Source of the DNA: Isoptericola cucumis
GTDB lineage: Bacteria > Actinomycetota > Actinomycetes > Actinomycetales > Cellulomonadaceae
Reading direction: 5' to 3'
Length of the DNA stretch: 64,000 nucleotides
NCBI RefSeq assembly: GCF_014635665.1
Contig: NZ_BMDG01000001.1
Coordinates: 1 to 64,000 of the forward strand
Under the pieces are notes generated by a model. The model did not search any database and was not told the DNA's origin. It worked only from the letters and a program-made list of their open reading frames with translations. The translations under genes and the position numbers were made by a program. Positions 1-7,959 of the stretch are shown piece by piece. Numbering within the stretch: position 1 is the first letter of the stretch; each line of letters begins with the position of its first letter.

Positions 1-27
1 GGGACCTCGACCCATCTCCCGACCCGG

Positions 28-546
28 TCACGGCACCGCTGCTACACCCTCAGATCGGATGAGCCCCGTTGATCCGAGCCCTCCGGTCCCTGCCTCGTCG
101 ACGAGGCAGTCGAACACCTCCTCGCCGTCGGTGCGCAGGAGGAAGCGGAAGACGCCGCGTCGCTCGGCCAGCATCGTGGTCGCCCCCGGAGCCGACGTGC
201 TGTCGCACTCGGCTTCGGCCTCGGCGAGAGCCGTACCCGTCAGCACTGCAGGAGTGGAGGTCCACGACGCGAAGGCGTCCTGGTGATCCAGCCATGGGGT
301 CGTGAGCCCGGCTCCCGCAATGAGCAGTCCACCGACGGCCGCCCCGGCGAAGACCCGGCGGCGCACGACAGAGTGCCCCTGACGGTGCACCCGAGCAGGG
401 CGCCAGGCATCCCGACCGTCCTGGGCCCCACTGCTCATGACCCATTCCCGCGCGCTCCTCAGCTCCGCGGGAGGTTCGAACGAGGGTGCGTACGCAGCGA
501 CGGCCTCGAGGGGGTCCGCGCGGCGTGCTGGGGTCGTGCGGTTCAT
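28..546 (-). CDS. One-TM membrane protein, probable ECF sigma partner (anti-sigma-like)
   Basis: A 172-residue protein with a charged cytoplasmic N-terminus, one hydrophobic segment at about residues 66-84 (VFAGAAVGGLLIAGAGL), then an outward-facing tail with two cysteines (about residues 113 and 147). Its ATG overlaps the stop of the upstream sigma gene by 4 bp, so the two are translationally coupled. ECF sigma genes are commonly followed by a membrane-bound anti-sigma factor or sigma-associated membrane protein of this topology, and that is the inferred role. I see no zinc-binding HxxxCxxC anti-sigma motif, so it is not a canonical ZAS-type anti-sigma factor. The two external cysteines could form a disulfide or act in sensing. 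Confidence 0.6.
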   Translation of the reverse strand: MNRTTPARRADPLEAVAAYAPSFEPPAELRSAREWVMSSGAQDGRDAWRPARVHRQGHSVVRRRVFAGAAVGGLLIAGAGLTTPWLDHQDAFASWTSTPAVLTGTALAEAEAECDSTSAPGATTMLAERRGVFRFLLRTDGEEVFDCLVDEAGTGGLGSTGLIRSEGVAAVP

Positions 547-1175
547 CGTGCGCTCCTCGGAGTCGCGGGGCCCTCGGCAATGGCAGGGACGGCGGTGGCG
601 GTCGGCGGCGTGCGCCGCGCACGGTCCGTCGAGGTCTCGTCGTCGAGCTCACGACGGAGCTGACGCCGCGCCCTGGAGAGCCGCATCTTGAACGCGGCGG
701 GGCTTGTACCGAGGACGTGGGCGGCGCCGGCGGCGTCCAGTCCGTCCCAGGCGACGAGCAGCACCGCCTCGCGGTGCTGCGGCGACAGCCGCCCGAGCGC
801 TGCGAGGACGTGGTCGCGCTCGGGGACCACGTTCCCTGGCGCTGGTGACGCAGCCGCGAGGTGCCCGACGCGGGCCAGCTGGCTCTCCATCGCCCGGCGC
901 CGGCTCGTCGCACGCCGCGTGTTCGAGATCGTGTTCCGGGCTACGACGAGAAGCCACGGCAGCGCCTCGTCGGGCACCTCGTCGATGCGCCGCCACGCGA
1001 CGAGGAACGTCTCGGACACGACGTCGTGCGCGGTGTGCGCGTCGACGTGCCGGCACACATACCGGTGCACCCGGCCGAGGTACTCGTCCCACAGCGCGAC
1101 GAAGCGTGGGACGCCGCCGCGGCGTCGGACAAGCTCTCGCCGGGACCTTCCTGGATGCTCTCCACACCCCTTCAT
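543..1175 (-). CDS. RNA polymerase sigma factor, ECF (sigma-70 family)
   Basis: A 210-residue protein with the two-domain ECF layout. Sigma region 2 contains WDEYLGRVHRYVCRHV and DVVSETFLVAWRRIDEVP; region 4 contains LGRLSPQHREAVLLVAWDGL and the helix-turn-helix AAGAAHVLGTSPAAFKMRLSRAR. It recruits RNA polymerase to alternative promoters. The ATG at 1175 was chosen because region 2 begins shortly after it; the longer upstream reading frame is arginine-rich and shows no homology. The short tail after region 4 is basic and proline-rich. The downstream membrane protein (4-bp overlap) is the likely sensor or antagonist. The target regulon cannot be read from this window. Confidence 0.9.
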   Translation of the reverse strand: MKGCGEHPGRSRRELVRRRGGVPRFVALWDEYLGRVHRYVCRHVDAHTAHDVVSETFLVAWRRIDEVPDEALPWLLVVARNTISNTRRATSRRRAMESQLARVGHLAAASPAPGNVVPERDHVLAALGRLSPQHREAVLLVAWDGLDAAGAAHVLGTSPAAFKMRLSRARRQLRRELDDETSTDRARRTPPTATAVPAIAEGPATPRSAR

Positions 1176-1263
1176 GTCCGCGGAGCGCCGAAGGTAACCG
1201 ATTCGACGACCCCGATGCCCGCACGCGTGCCGCGCGATCGGCGCGCAGCAGACCCGCCGCCCG

Positions 1264-1986
1264 TCAGGCGGTGCGGCGGCGCAGCGTCGCGACACCCAGC
1301 ACGACGGCGCCGACGATGAACAGCGCGATGACGCCGACGGCGCCAGCGACCTCGGACCACCCGCCCCCGGCCGCCAGCTCCTGCATGGCCTCGACGGCGT
1401 AGGTCAGCGGGAAGACGCGCGAGAGCCACTCGAGGACCTCGGGCATCTGGTCGCGGGGCATGAGGAGCCCGCAGGTGATGAGCTGCGGGAAGATGATCGC
1501 CGGCATCATCTGCACCGCCTGGAACTCGCTGCGGGCCAGGGCGGAGGCCGCCAGCCCGAGGCAGCAGCCCAGCACGGCGTCGAGCATCGCCACCACCACG
1601 ACGAGCCACAGCGGCCCGAGCACGTCCATCCCGACGGCGAGGGCGAAGCCCACCACGACCACCGACTGCAGCAGGGCGAGGGCCGCGAACGCCAGGGCGT
1701 AGCCGGCCACGAAGTCGCCCTTGCCCAGCGGGGTGGTCATGAGCCGCTCGAGGGTGCCGGACTGCCGCTCGCGCAGCGTCGCGACGCTCGTCACGAGGAA
1801 CATGACGATCAGCGGGAACAGCCCCACGAGCATCGGCCCGAACTGGTCGAGCACGGGCGTGCCGTCGAACATCCACGCGATGAGCCCGAGCAGCAGGCAC
1901 GGCAGCACGAGGATCAGGGCCACGGTGCGGCGGTCGAAGCGCAGCTGCGCGACCACCCGGCTCGCGGTGGTGGTGGTGAGCGTCAT
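1264..1986 (-). CDS. ABC-2 type transporter permease
   Basis: A 240-residue membrane protein with about six hydrophobic segments and the ABC-2 permease layout: a TM near residues 22-40, a long cytoplasmic loop with TLRERQSGTLERLMTTPL typical of ABC-2 permeases, then five more TMs ending in a short RRRTA tail. It forms the membrane channel for the ATPase encoded just upstream (4-bp ATGA overlap at 1983-1986). Together with the TetR regulator at the head of the operon, this looks like a drug or lipid exporter; the substrate is unknown. The start ATG was set by the overlap; the longer frame upstream is a shadow of the ATPase gene. Confidence 0.88.
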   Translation of the reverse strand: MTLTTTTASRVVAQLRFDRRTVALILVLPCLLLGLIAWMFDGTPVLDQFGPMLVGLFPLIVMFLVTSVATLRERQSGTLERLMTTPLGKGDFVAGYALAFAALALLQSVVVVGFALAVGMDVLGPLWLVVVVAMLDAVLGCCLGLAASALARSEFQAVQMMPAIIFPQLITCGLLMPRDQMPEVLEWLSRVFPLTYAVEAMQELAAGGGWSEVAGAVGVIALFIVGAVVLGVATLRRRTA

Positions 1987-2777
1987 CGCGAGCCCTCCGG
2001 CGTCTGGGTGTCGGGCTGGGTGTCGGGCTGGGCGTCGGGCTGGGCGTCGGGCTGCCGCTCGACGAGCGCGAGGAACGCGCGCTCGGCGTCGAGCGCACCG
2101 GTGGTCTCCAGGAGCTCGGCGGGCGTCGTGTCGGCCACCAGCACGCCCTCGCGGAGCAGGAGCAGCCGGTCGCACTGGACGGCCTCGTCCATGACGTGGC
2201 TGGAGACCAGCAGGGTGCGCCCCTCGCCGGCGAGGCGGCGGAACATCGCCCACAGGTCGCGTCGCAGCACGGGATCGAGGCCGACGGTGGGCTCGTCGAG
2301 CACCAGCAGCTCGGGGTCGCCCACGAGCGCGGCCGCCAGCGACACCCGGGAGCGTTCGCCGCCCGAGAGGGTCGCGACGCGCTGCTTCTCGTGACCGCCG
2401 AGGTCGACGGCGGCGACGGCGCGCCGGACGGCCGCCTCGGCCCCCGCCCCGGGGAGCCCGGCGAGGCGGGCGAAGTACCGCAGGTTCTGCACGACGGTGA
2501 GGTCGGTGTACACCGACGCGGCCTGGGTCACGTAGCCCACGCGGCGGCGCAGCGAGGGCGTGCCGGCGGGCTCGCCGAGCACGGTGAGCTCGCCGGTCAC
2601 CCGGGCCTGGACACCGACGACGGCGCGCAGCAGCGTCGTCTTGCCGGAGCCGGAGGGCCCGAGCAGGCCGACCACCTGGCCCGTGGGCACCGCGACGTCC
2701 ATTCCGTCGATGATCGTGCGGCCGCCGCGCTCGACGCGCAGCCGGCGTGCCCGCACCGCGTCACCGTTATTCACCAT
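1983..2777 (-). CDS. ABC transporter ATP-binding protein (exporter type)
   Basis: A 264-residue nucleotide-binding subunit. Visible motifs are Walker A GPSGSGKTT, a Q-loop region (YVTQAASVYTDLTV), signature LSGGERSRVSL, Walker B ELLVLDEPTVGLDP and the H-loop SSHVMDE. The PTVGLDP form and CcmA/DrrA-like order fit ABC-2 exporters. It starts at ATG 2777. The C-terminal tail carries an in-frame four-copy tandem repeat, QPDA QPDA QPDT QPDT, encoded by a 12-bp DNA repeat; this acidic tail lies outside the ATPase core. The permease gene overlaps its stop codon. The upstream TetR gene is on the same strand, 53 bp away. Confidence 0.9.
   Translation of the reverse strand: MVNNGDAVRARRLRVERGGRTIIDGMDVAVPTGQVVGLLGPSGSGKTTLLRAVVGVQARVTGELTVLGEPAGTPSLRRRVGYVTQAASVYTDLTVVQNLRYFARLAGLPGAGAEAAVRRAVAAVDLGGHEKQRVATLSGGERSRVSLAAALVGDPELLVLDEPTVGLDPVLRRDLWAMFRRLAGEGRTLLVSSHVMDEAVQCDRLLLLREGVLVADTTPAELLETTGALDAERAFLALVERQPDAQPDAQPDTQPDTQTPEGSR
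2004..2051. repeat. 12-bp tandem repeat, four copies
   Basis: Unit CTGGGYGTCGGG repeated four times without gaps. The last two copies are identical and differ from the first two by one transition. It is a coding repeat: in the minus-strand ABC ATPase it gives the QPDA/QPDT tail. Because the unit is a multiple of three, copy-number change would alter tail length without frameshift. Confidence 0.85.
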
Positions 2778-2796
2778 GTGAGGAATACTGCTCCTC

Positions 2797-2830
2797 CCGG
2801 CCGCCGCACGCAAGGCCTCGAGGCGGCCGG
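2797..2830. terminator. 9-bp stem hairpin between tetR and the ABC operon
   Basis: Arms CCGGCCGCC (2797-2805) and GGCGGCCGG (2822-2830) are perfectly complementary with a 16-nt loop, directly after the tetR stop codon and about 20 bp before the ATPase start. No T-run follows. It may act as a partial terminator or attenuator separating tetR expression from the transporter genes. Confidence 0.4.
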
Positions 2831-3454
2831 TCAGCCGGGCAGCTCGCCGACGAGGTAGCGCTGCAGCGTGGGGCCGACGAGCGCGGCGACCCGCGCGGGC
2901 TCCTGCGACGCCAGCGGCTCCACCGGCACGAGGTAGCGCGTCATCAGCACGCCCGCCATCTGCGACGCGACCAGCGACGACCGCAGGCGCGCGTCCGCGA
3001 CGTCGAGCCGCCGCACGATCGGCCCGAGGACCGCCGCGCCGAGGAACTGCGGCAGCAGGGCGCGCAGGCCCGGGTCGGAGATCACGGCGGGGACGACAAG
3101 GCGGACGGTGTCCCCGGCGTCGGCGTCCCACGCCTCGACGACGGCCCGCACCAGCCGCTCCCCCAGCCGGTCCACCGGGCCGTCGACGACCGCCCGCACG
3201 ACCACCGACGGGTCGACGTCCGCCATCCCGAGCGACGCGGTGAAGAGCCGTGACTTGTCGGCGAACCAGTGCCGCACCGTGCCCGGGTCGACGCCGGCGC
3301 GGCGCGCCACCCCGCGCACCGACGTCGCCTCGTAACCGCGCTCCACGAACTCCGCGCGCGCCGCGTCGAGCACCGCCGCCCGCGTGTCCTGGCCCGCCGG
3401 GCGACGGCCGCGGCGGCCGGACGGGGCGGTCGTACTGCGCGCGGCGTCAGGCAC
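2831..3454 (-). CDS. TetR-family transcriptional regulator
   Basis: A 207-residue regulator if translation starts at the GTG at 3454. The N-terminal helix-turn-helix reads RAAVLDAARAEFVERGYEATSVRGVARRAGVDPGTVRHWFADK, spelled here in parts: helix 1 RAAVLDAARAEF, turn GYEATSVRGVARRAG, recognition helix VDPGTVRHWFADK. The C-terminal ligand domain (LVGPTLQRYLVGELPG end) resembles the TetR C-terminal domain common beside actinobacterial ABC-2 exporters. It heads the exporter operon and is divergent from the sugar transporter gene at 3580, so it probably represses the exporter and itself. The start is uncertain, as no strong ribosome-binding site is seen; an upstream ATG at 3595 would add low-complexity sequence. 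Confidence 0.82.
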   Translation of the reverse strand: MPDAARSTTAPSGRRGRRPAGQDTRAAVLDAARAEFVERGYEATSVRGVARRAGVDPGTVRHWFADKSRLFTASLGMADVDPSVVVRAVVDGPVDRLGERLVRAVVEAWDADAGDTVRLVVPAVISDPGLRALLPQFLGAAVLGPIVRRLDVADARLRSSLVASQMAGVLMTRYLVPVEPLASQEPARVAALVGPTLQRYLVGELPG

Positions 3455-3579
3455 AGGGACATCGTGCCAGCACGCCGCCGCCCCCGTGCCCCGCGGCACG
3501 ACGACGGCACGACGACGGCACGACGACGAGGCGGCTACTGTGTGGCCTGGCACACACGCAGGCGGCCCGCGGAGGCGAC

Positions 3580-4971
3580 GTGAGCACCGAGGCACGAACC
3601 CCTCCCTGGCGGTATGCGATCGGCATGCTCGGCACGTCGATCCCCATCAACCTCGTCCGCGGGTCGGTGATTCTCTACTACGTCGACATCCTCGGCCTCG
3701 ACGTGCGCGCCTACGGCATCGTCATGACCGTCTACGCCGTGATCGACGCGATCGACAACCCCGTCCTCGGCTACCTGTCGGACCGCACGCGCACGCGGTT
3801 CGGGCGCCGGCGGCCGTGGCTCGTGGTCGCCGCGCCGCTGCTGGCAGCCAGCATGATCGCGCTGTTCTCCGTGCCCACCGGGCTGGACGGCGTCGGCCTC
3901 GTGCTGTGGTTCGCCGTCTTCGCGATCCTGTGCGAGGCGTTCGACTCCGTCCTCAACGCGAACTACGGCGCCCTCCTGCCCGAGCTGTTCCCGGTGGAGA
4001 AGAAGCGCGCCGTGGCGAACGGACTGCGGCAGGGGTTCCAGCTCGTCGCGCTCGTGCTCTCCCTCGCGGTCACACCGGTGCTGACGACGAGCGTCTTCGG
4101 CACGGAGGAGACGACCGACGGGTTCACGACGACGGCGGCGCTGTACGGGGTCCTCGCGTGCGCGGTCATCCTCTTCATGGCCCTGGGCGTGCGCGAGAAC
4201 CCGCAGTACGCGACGGACCGGCGGCCGGCCCTGTGGTCCGGGATCCTCGCCATCCTGCGCAACCCGCTGTTCTGGAAGGTCGGCCTCGTCGGCGCCTGCT
4301 ACGCGGTCGCGATGGGGCTGGTGCTGTCGGGCGTGCAGCTGTACGTGCGGTACTCGCTCGGGCTGCCGGTGGCGAACGCGCTGTTCCTGCAGGCCGTCGT
4401 CATCCTCGTCTCGGCCGGCGGGCTCGTGCTGTGGACGCGGGTCGTCGCGCGCCGCGGCGCCCTGTGGACGTGGCGCGTCGCCTACGCCGTGCTCGCGGTG
4501 AGCTTCGTCGGGCTGTTCTTCGCGAACGACCTGGTCACGGCCATGGTCGCGGGCGCCGTCGTCGGCCTCGGCTGGTCCGGGATGCTCGCCACCAACGACC
4601 TCGTCGTGGCCCGCGTGCTCGACGCCGACGCCGCCGCGCACGGCGAGCACCGCGAGGGGCTGTTCCTGTCCGCGTTCGGGTTCTTCGGGCGCCTCAACGG
4701 GGTGCTGATCGGCCTCGCGCTCACCTCGCTCGGCGTGTTCTTCGGCTACAACTCCGGCGCCGACCCGGGCACCGACCCCGGCCTCGCGTTCCGCGTGTAC
4801 CTGTGCGCCTACCCCTTCGTGCTCACCACCGTCGGGGCGGTGGCGTCGCGGTTCGTCCACGTACCCGCGCCCGAGACCAGCCTCGCCGCCGTGATCGGCG
4901 ACGACACCCCCGACGACACGACCGACGACGCGGCCGACGACGCGGCCGACGACCAGGGGGCACCGACGTGA
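3580..4971 (+). CDS. MFS transporter of the GPH (glycoside-pentoside-hexuronide) cation symporter type
   Basis: A 463-residue inner-membrane transporter with about 12 TM segments. The N-terminal half has the MFS/GPH loop DNPVLGYLSDRTRTRFGRRRPW, i.e. the D-x-G-x-x-S-D-R-T-x-x-R-x-G-R-R pattern between TM2 and TM3. The GTG start at 3580 is preceded by GGAGG at 3571-3575. The C-terminus ends in a very acidic repeat tail (DDTPDDTTDDAADDAADD). Its stop overlaps the GTG of the deacetylase gene by 4 bp, so transporter, deacetylase and PHP hydrolase are co-translated. The substrate is probably a glycoside or amino-sugar conjugate, judged only from the partners. Confidence 0.85.
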   Translation: MSTEARTPPWRYAIGMLGTSIPINLVRGSVILYYVDILGLDVRAYGIVMTVYAVIDAIDNPVLGYLSDRTRTRFGRRRPWLVVAAPLLAASMIALFSVPTGLDGVGLVLWFAVFAILCEAFDSVLNANYGALLPELFPVEKKRAVANGLRQGFQLVALVLSLAVTPVLTTSVFGTEETTDGFTTTAALYGVLACAVILFMALGVRENPQYATDRRPALWSGILAILRNPLFWKVGLVGACYAVAMGLVLSGVQLYVRYSLGLPVANALFLQAVVILVSAGGLVLWTRVVARRGALWTWRVAYAVLAVSFVGLFFANDLVTAMVAGAVVGLGWSGMLATNDLVVARVLDADAAAHGEHREGLFLSAFGFFGRLNGVLIGLALTSLGVFFGYNSGADPGTDPGLAFRVYLCAYPFVLTTVGAVASRFVHVPAPETSLAAVIGDDTPDDTTDDAADDAADDQGAPT

Positions 4972-5801
4972 GGCGCCTGGTCGTCACCGCCGACGACCTC
5001 GGTCGCGACCCCGCCTCGACCGACATCGTCCTCGACCTGGCGGCCGCCGGGCACGTCACGGCGACCACGCTGATCCCCGTCGCCCCGGGAGCGCGCGACG
5101 CCGCGCGCCGGGCCCGCGCGGCCGGCGTCGAGCCGCACCTGCACCTCACGCTCACCGGCGAGCGCGGCCTGCCGCCGTGGCGCCCGCTGTCCGGCGGCGC
5201 CAGCCTGGCCGGACCGGACGGCGCGCTCCCCGCCGACCCGCACGCGGTGGGCTCCCGCGCGGAGCCCGGCGACGTCGTGGCCGAGCTGGACGCCCAGCTC
5301 GCGTGGGCGCACGAGGCGGGCCTGCGCCCCGCCGTCGCCGACTCGCACGCCGGCACGCTGTACGGGCTGCACGGACGGTCGTTCCTCGCCGAGACCCTCG
5401 CCTGGTGCGCCCGCCACGGCCTCGCGTTCCGCCTTCCGGCGGACCCCGCCCCGTACCTCGGCGGCCCGCCGCCCGCCCCGCTGGCCGAGGCGCACGCCCG
5501 CGCGGTGGCGCTCGCCGGCTCGCTCGGCGTCGCGCTGCCCGCGACCGTCTGGACCAACCGGCGCAGCGCGGCCGACCTCGGGTCGTACGAGACGCTGCGC
5601 GCCGACCTCGTCGCCCGCCTGGACGACCTGCCCGAAGGAGTGAGCGAGCTGTTCCTGCACCCCTCGACCACCGGCGCCCCCGGGCTCGACGACGACGCCG
5701 GCACCGTCCGCGCCTGGGAGGCGCGGCTGCTGCGCGACCCGGCCTGGCACGCCGCCCTCGACCGGGCGGGCGTCGGGCTCGCGCGGGGGTGGGCGTCGTG
5801 A
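4968..5801 (+). CDS. YdjC/ChbG-family carbohydrate deacetylase
   Basis: A 277-residue protein of the YdjC/ChbG family, metal-dependent deacetylases that remove the N-acetyl group from small chito-oligosaccharides (ChbG acts on diacetylchitobiose). The N-terminal metal motif is VTADDLGRD (family NADDxG). Other metal-site candidates are HLHLTL (about residue 46), DSHAGTLYGLH (about 122) and LHPST (about 227). It starts at a GTG overlapping the transporter stop and ends overlapping the PHP gene start. Context suggests it trims an imported N-acetylated sugar. Actinobacterial members are sometimes annotated as hopanoid-associated or simply ChbG-like, so the exact substrate stays open. Confidence 0.8.
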   Translation: MRRLVVTADDLGRDPASTDIVLDLAAAGHVTATTLIPVAPGARDAARRARAAGVEPHLHLTLTGERGLPPWRPLSGGASLAGPDGALPADPHAVGSRAEPGDVVAELDAQLAWAHEAGLRPAVADSHAGTLYGLHGRSFLAETLAWCARHGLAFRLPADPAPYLGGPPPAPLAEAHARAVALAGSLGVALPATVWTNRRSAADLGSYETLRADLVARLDDLPEGVSELFLHPSTTGAPGLDDDAGTVRAWEARLLRDPAWHAALDRAGVGLARGWAS

Positions 5802-7021
5802 CGCGGCTGGTCCGCACGCTGCGCCTCGGCCTCGAGGACCTGCTCGAGTCCGAGCTGCGCACCGTCGCGTTCGAGGTGGCCGGCGAGCCGAGCGTCGAGG
5901 TGACCCTCGAGCACGAGCCCGGGGCCGTCGTCGACCTGGGGTTCGAGGGGCCGGCCGGGTGGCGCGGGTGGTCGGGCGGCGCCCGGCGGACCTTCGTCGT
6001 CGGCCCCGGCGCCGCGACGCCGGGCTACGTGCCCGGTGCGCTGGAGCGGGGCGAGTGGCACGTCCAGCTCGGCCTGTACCGGCTGCCCGCGGAGCCGATC
6101 GAGGTCCGCGTGACGATCGAGCTGCCCGCGTCGTCGGCCGTCCCGCCGGAGCCGCCGGGCGACCCGCGGCCGTCGGCGCCCCGGGCGAGCGCGCGCGGCC
6201 TGCCCGCCCGCGACGGCCTCACCTGGTTCGCCGGCGACCTGCACGCGCACTCCACCCACTCGGACGGCGAGCAGTCGCTCGGCGAGCTGGCGGCCCTGGC
6301 CGTGGGGAACGGGCTGGACTTCCTCGCGGTCACGGAGCACAACACGGTGTCGCACCACCCGCTGCTCGCCGGCGTGGGGGCGGCGCACGGCATCACGCTG
6401 CTGCCAGGCCAGGAGGTCACGACGGCGCGCGGCCACGCCAACGCGTTCGGCGACATCGGCTGGGTGGACTTCCGCGAGCCCCCGGACCGCTGGGTGGCCG
6501 GCGTCGCGGAGCGCGGCGGCGTGCTCAGCATCAACCACCCCCTGCAGGAGGAGTGGGCGTGGCAGCACCCGCTGGCCGCGCTGCCGGACGCGCTCGAGCT
6601 GTGGCACGTGTCCTGGTTCCAGCAGCCGCGGGCGACGGCGCCCTGGACGCTGCTGTCCCGGTGGCGCGACGACGTGACGCTGCTCGGCGGCAGCGACTAC
6701 CACCACCCCCGCCACGGGTACCTGCCCGGGGCGCCCGTCACCTGGGTCGCGGCCGAGGAGAACAGCCCCGAGGGGATCCTCGACGGCATCCGTGCCGGCC
6801 GGACGACGATCACGCGGCTGCCCACCCCGGACGCGCCCGCGCTGGTGCGCCTCGGCGACGACCTGGCCGCCCTCGCCGCCGACGGGACGGTGCTCGCCGA
6901 CACCTGCGGCAGGCGGCGGATGATCCACGGCGACCGCGTGGTGCTTCCGGCCGAGCGTGCGGGCCACGGCCCCTACCGCCTGGAGTCCCCCGCCGGCGAG
7001 GTGCTGGCCATCACCCGCTGA
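5798..7021 (+). CDS. PHP-domain metal-dependent phosphoesterase (CehA/McbA-like)
   Basis: A 407-residue protein. The first ~135 residues form a beta-rich domain with no motif I recognise. A PHP domain follows from about residue 140, with GDLHAHSTHSDGE (the HxHxxxSDG metal motif), VTEHNT, LLPGQEVTT, SINHPL and GGSDYHHPRHG. The architecture matches the CehA/McbA family of metallohydrolases, which hydrolyse phosphoesters or carbamate-type bonds. The GTG start overlaps the deacetylase stop (GTGA). The sugar-transporter context points to cleavage of a modified, perhaps phosphorylated or acylated, glycan. Convergent proC follows after 25 bp. Confidence 0.78.
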   Translation: MTRLVRTLRLGLEDLLESELRTVAFEVAGEPSVEVTLEHEPGAVVDLGFEGPAGWRGWSGGARRTFVVGPGAATPGYVPGALERGEWHVQLGLYRLPAEPIEVRVTIELPASSAVPPEPPGDPRPSAPRASARGLPARDGLTWFAGDLHAHSTHSDGEQSLGELAALAVGNGLDFLAVTEHNTVSHHPLLAGVGAAHGITLLPGQEVTTARGHANAFGDIGWVDFREPPDRWVAGVAERGGVLSINHPLQEEWAWQHPLAALPDALELWHVSWFQQPRATAPWTLLSRWRDDVTLLGGSDYHHPRHGYLPGAPVTWVAAEENSPEGILDGIRAGRTTITRLPTPDAPALVRLGDDLAALAADGTVLADTCGRRRMIHGDRVVLPAERAGHGPYRLESPAGEVLAITR

Positions 7022-7046
7022 CCCCCGGCCCCAACGAGCGGTGCGG

Positions 7047-7898
7047 TCAGGCGTGCTCGGAGGCCAGCTCCCGGGAGCGGTCGCGCGCGGCGGCGAGCGC
7101 GTCGAGGAACGCGGCGCGCACCCCGCCGTCGTCCAGCTTGCGCAGGGCCGCGACGGTGGTGCCGCCGGGCGACGACACCTTCTCGCGCAGCAGCACGGGG
7201 TGCTCGCCCGTCTCGTCGAGCAGCTTCGCCGAGCCGAGCACCGTCTCGACGGCGAGCCGGCGCGCGACGTCACGCGTGAGCCCGAGCAGCACCCCCGCCT
7301 CCGCCATCGCGTCGACGACGTAGAAGACGTACGCCGGCCCCGAGCCGGCGAGCGCGCCGAACGCGTCCATGTCCTTCTCCGCGACGCGGAACACGTGCCC
7401 GGAGCCGGACAGCACCCGCTCCACCAGGGCGACGTCGTCCTCGCTCGCGGCCGCGCCGCCGACGACGGCGGTGACGCCCGCACCGACGAGCGCCGGCGTG
7501 TTCGGCATGGCCCGCACCACCGGCGTCCCGGCCGGCAGCCGCTGCTCGAAGAAGGACAGCGGGAGGCCCGCGGCCACGCTCACCACGACCGCGCCCGGCG
7601 CGAGCGCGGTAGCGACCCGGTCCAGCATGGCGCCCACGTCCTTCGGCTTCACGCCGACCACCACGACGTGCGCCCCCGCCACGGCCGCGACGTTGTCGGA
7701 CGTCGTGCGGACGCCGTAGCGCTCGGCGAGGTGCGCGACACGCTCGTCGCGGCGGGCCGTGGCCACGACGTCCCCGGGCTGGACGCCGGCGGCCAGTGCG
7801 CCCGCCAGCACCGCCTCGCCCATGTTCCCCGTGCCGAGGAACGCCATCGTGGTGCCGCTCGTCCGGGCACGGTCCTGCTGGTCAGTCTGCTCGCTCAC
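7047..7898 (-). CDS. proC: Pyrroline-5-carboxylate reductase
   Basis: A 283-residue cytosolic enzyme performing the last step of proline synthesis, NAD(P)H-dependent reduction of 1-pyrroline-5-carboxylate. It has the N-terminal Rossmann motif FLGTGNMGEAVLAGAL, the middle motif VVGVKPKDV, RAMPNTPALVGAG, and the C-terminal dimer and active-site segment ALAGSGPAYVFYVVDAMAEAGV ending KVSSPGGTT. Length matches the family (about 270). The GTG at 7898 gives a short N-terminal extension before the Rossmann strand. It stands alone, convergent with the PHP gene and 61 bp from the next minus-strand gene. Confidence 0.95.
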   Translation of the reverse strand: MSEQTDQQDRARTSGTTMAFLGTGNMGEAVLAGALAAGVQPGDVVATARRDERVAHLAERYGVRTTSDNVAAVAGAHVVVVGVKPKDVGAMLDRVATALAPGAVVVSVAAGLPLSFFEQRLPAGTPVVRAMPNTPALVGAGVTAVVGGAAASEDDVALVERVLSGSGHVFRVAEKDMDAFGALAGSGPAYVFYVVDAMAEAGVLLGLTRDVARRLAVETVLGSAKLLDETGEHPVLLREKVSSPGGTTVAALRKLDDGGVRAAFLDALAAARDRSRELASEHA

Positions 7899-7959
7899 GG
7901 GGACCACGGTACGTCCCCCGCGGCGGGCCCTGGCCACCGCGGGGGACCGAGCGCGGCCG

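Noticed and set aside
2004-2051. Possible CRISPR array or minisatellite
   Set aside because: Units are directly adjacent without spacers and encode a protein tail; no CRISPR-type repeat or cas gene is present.
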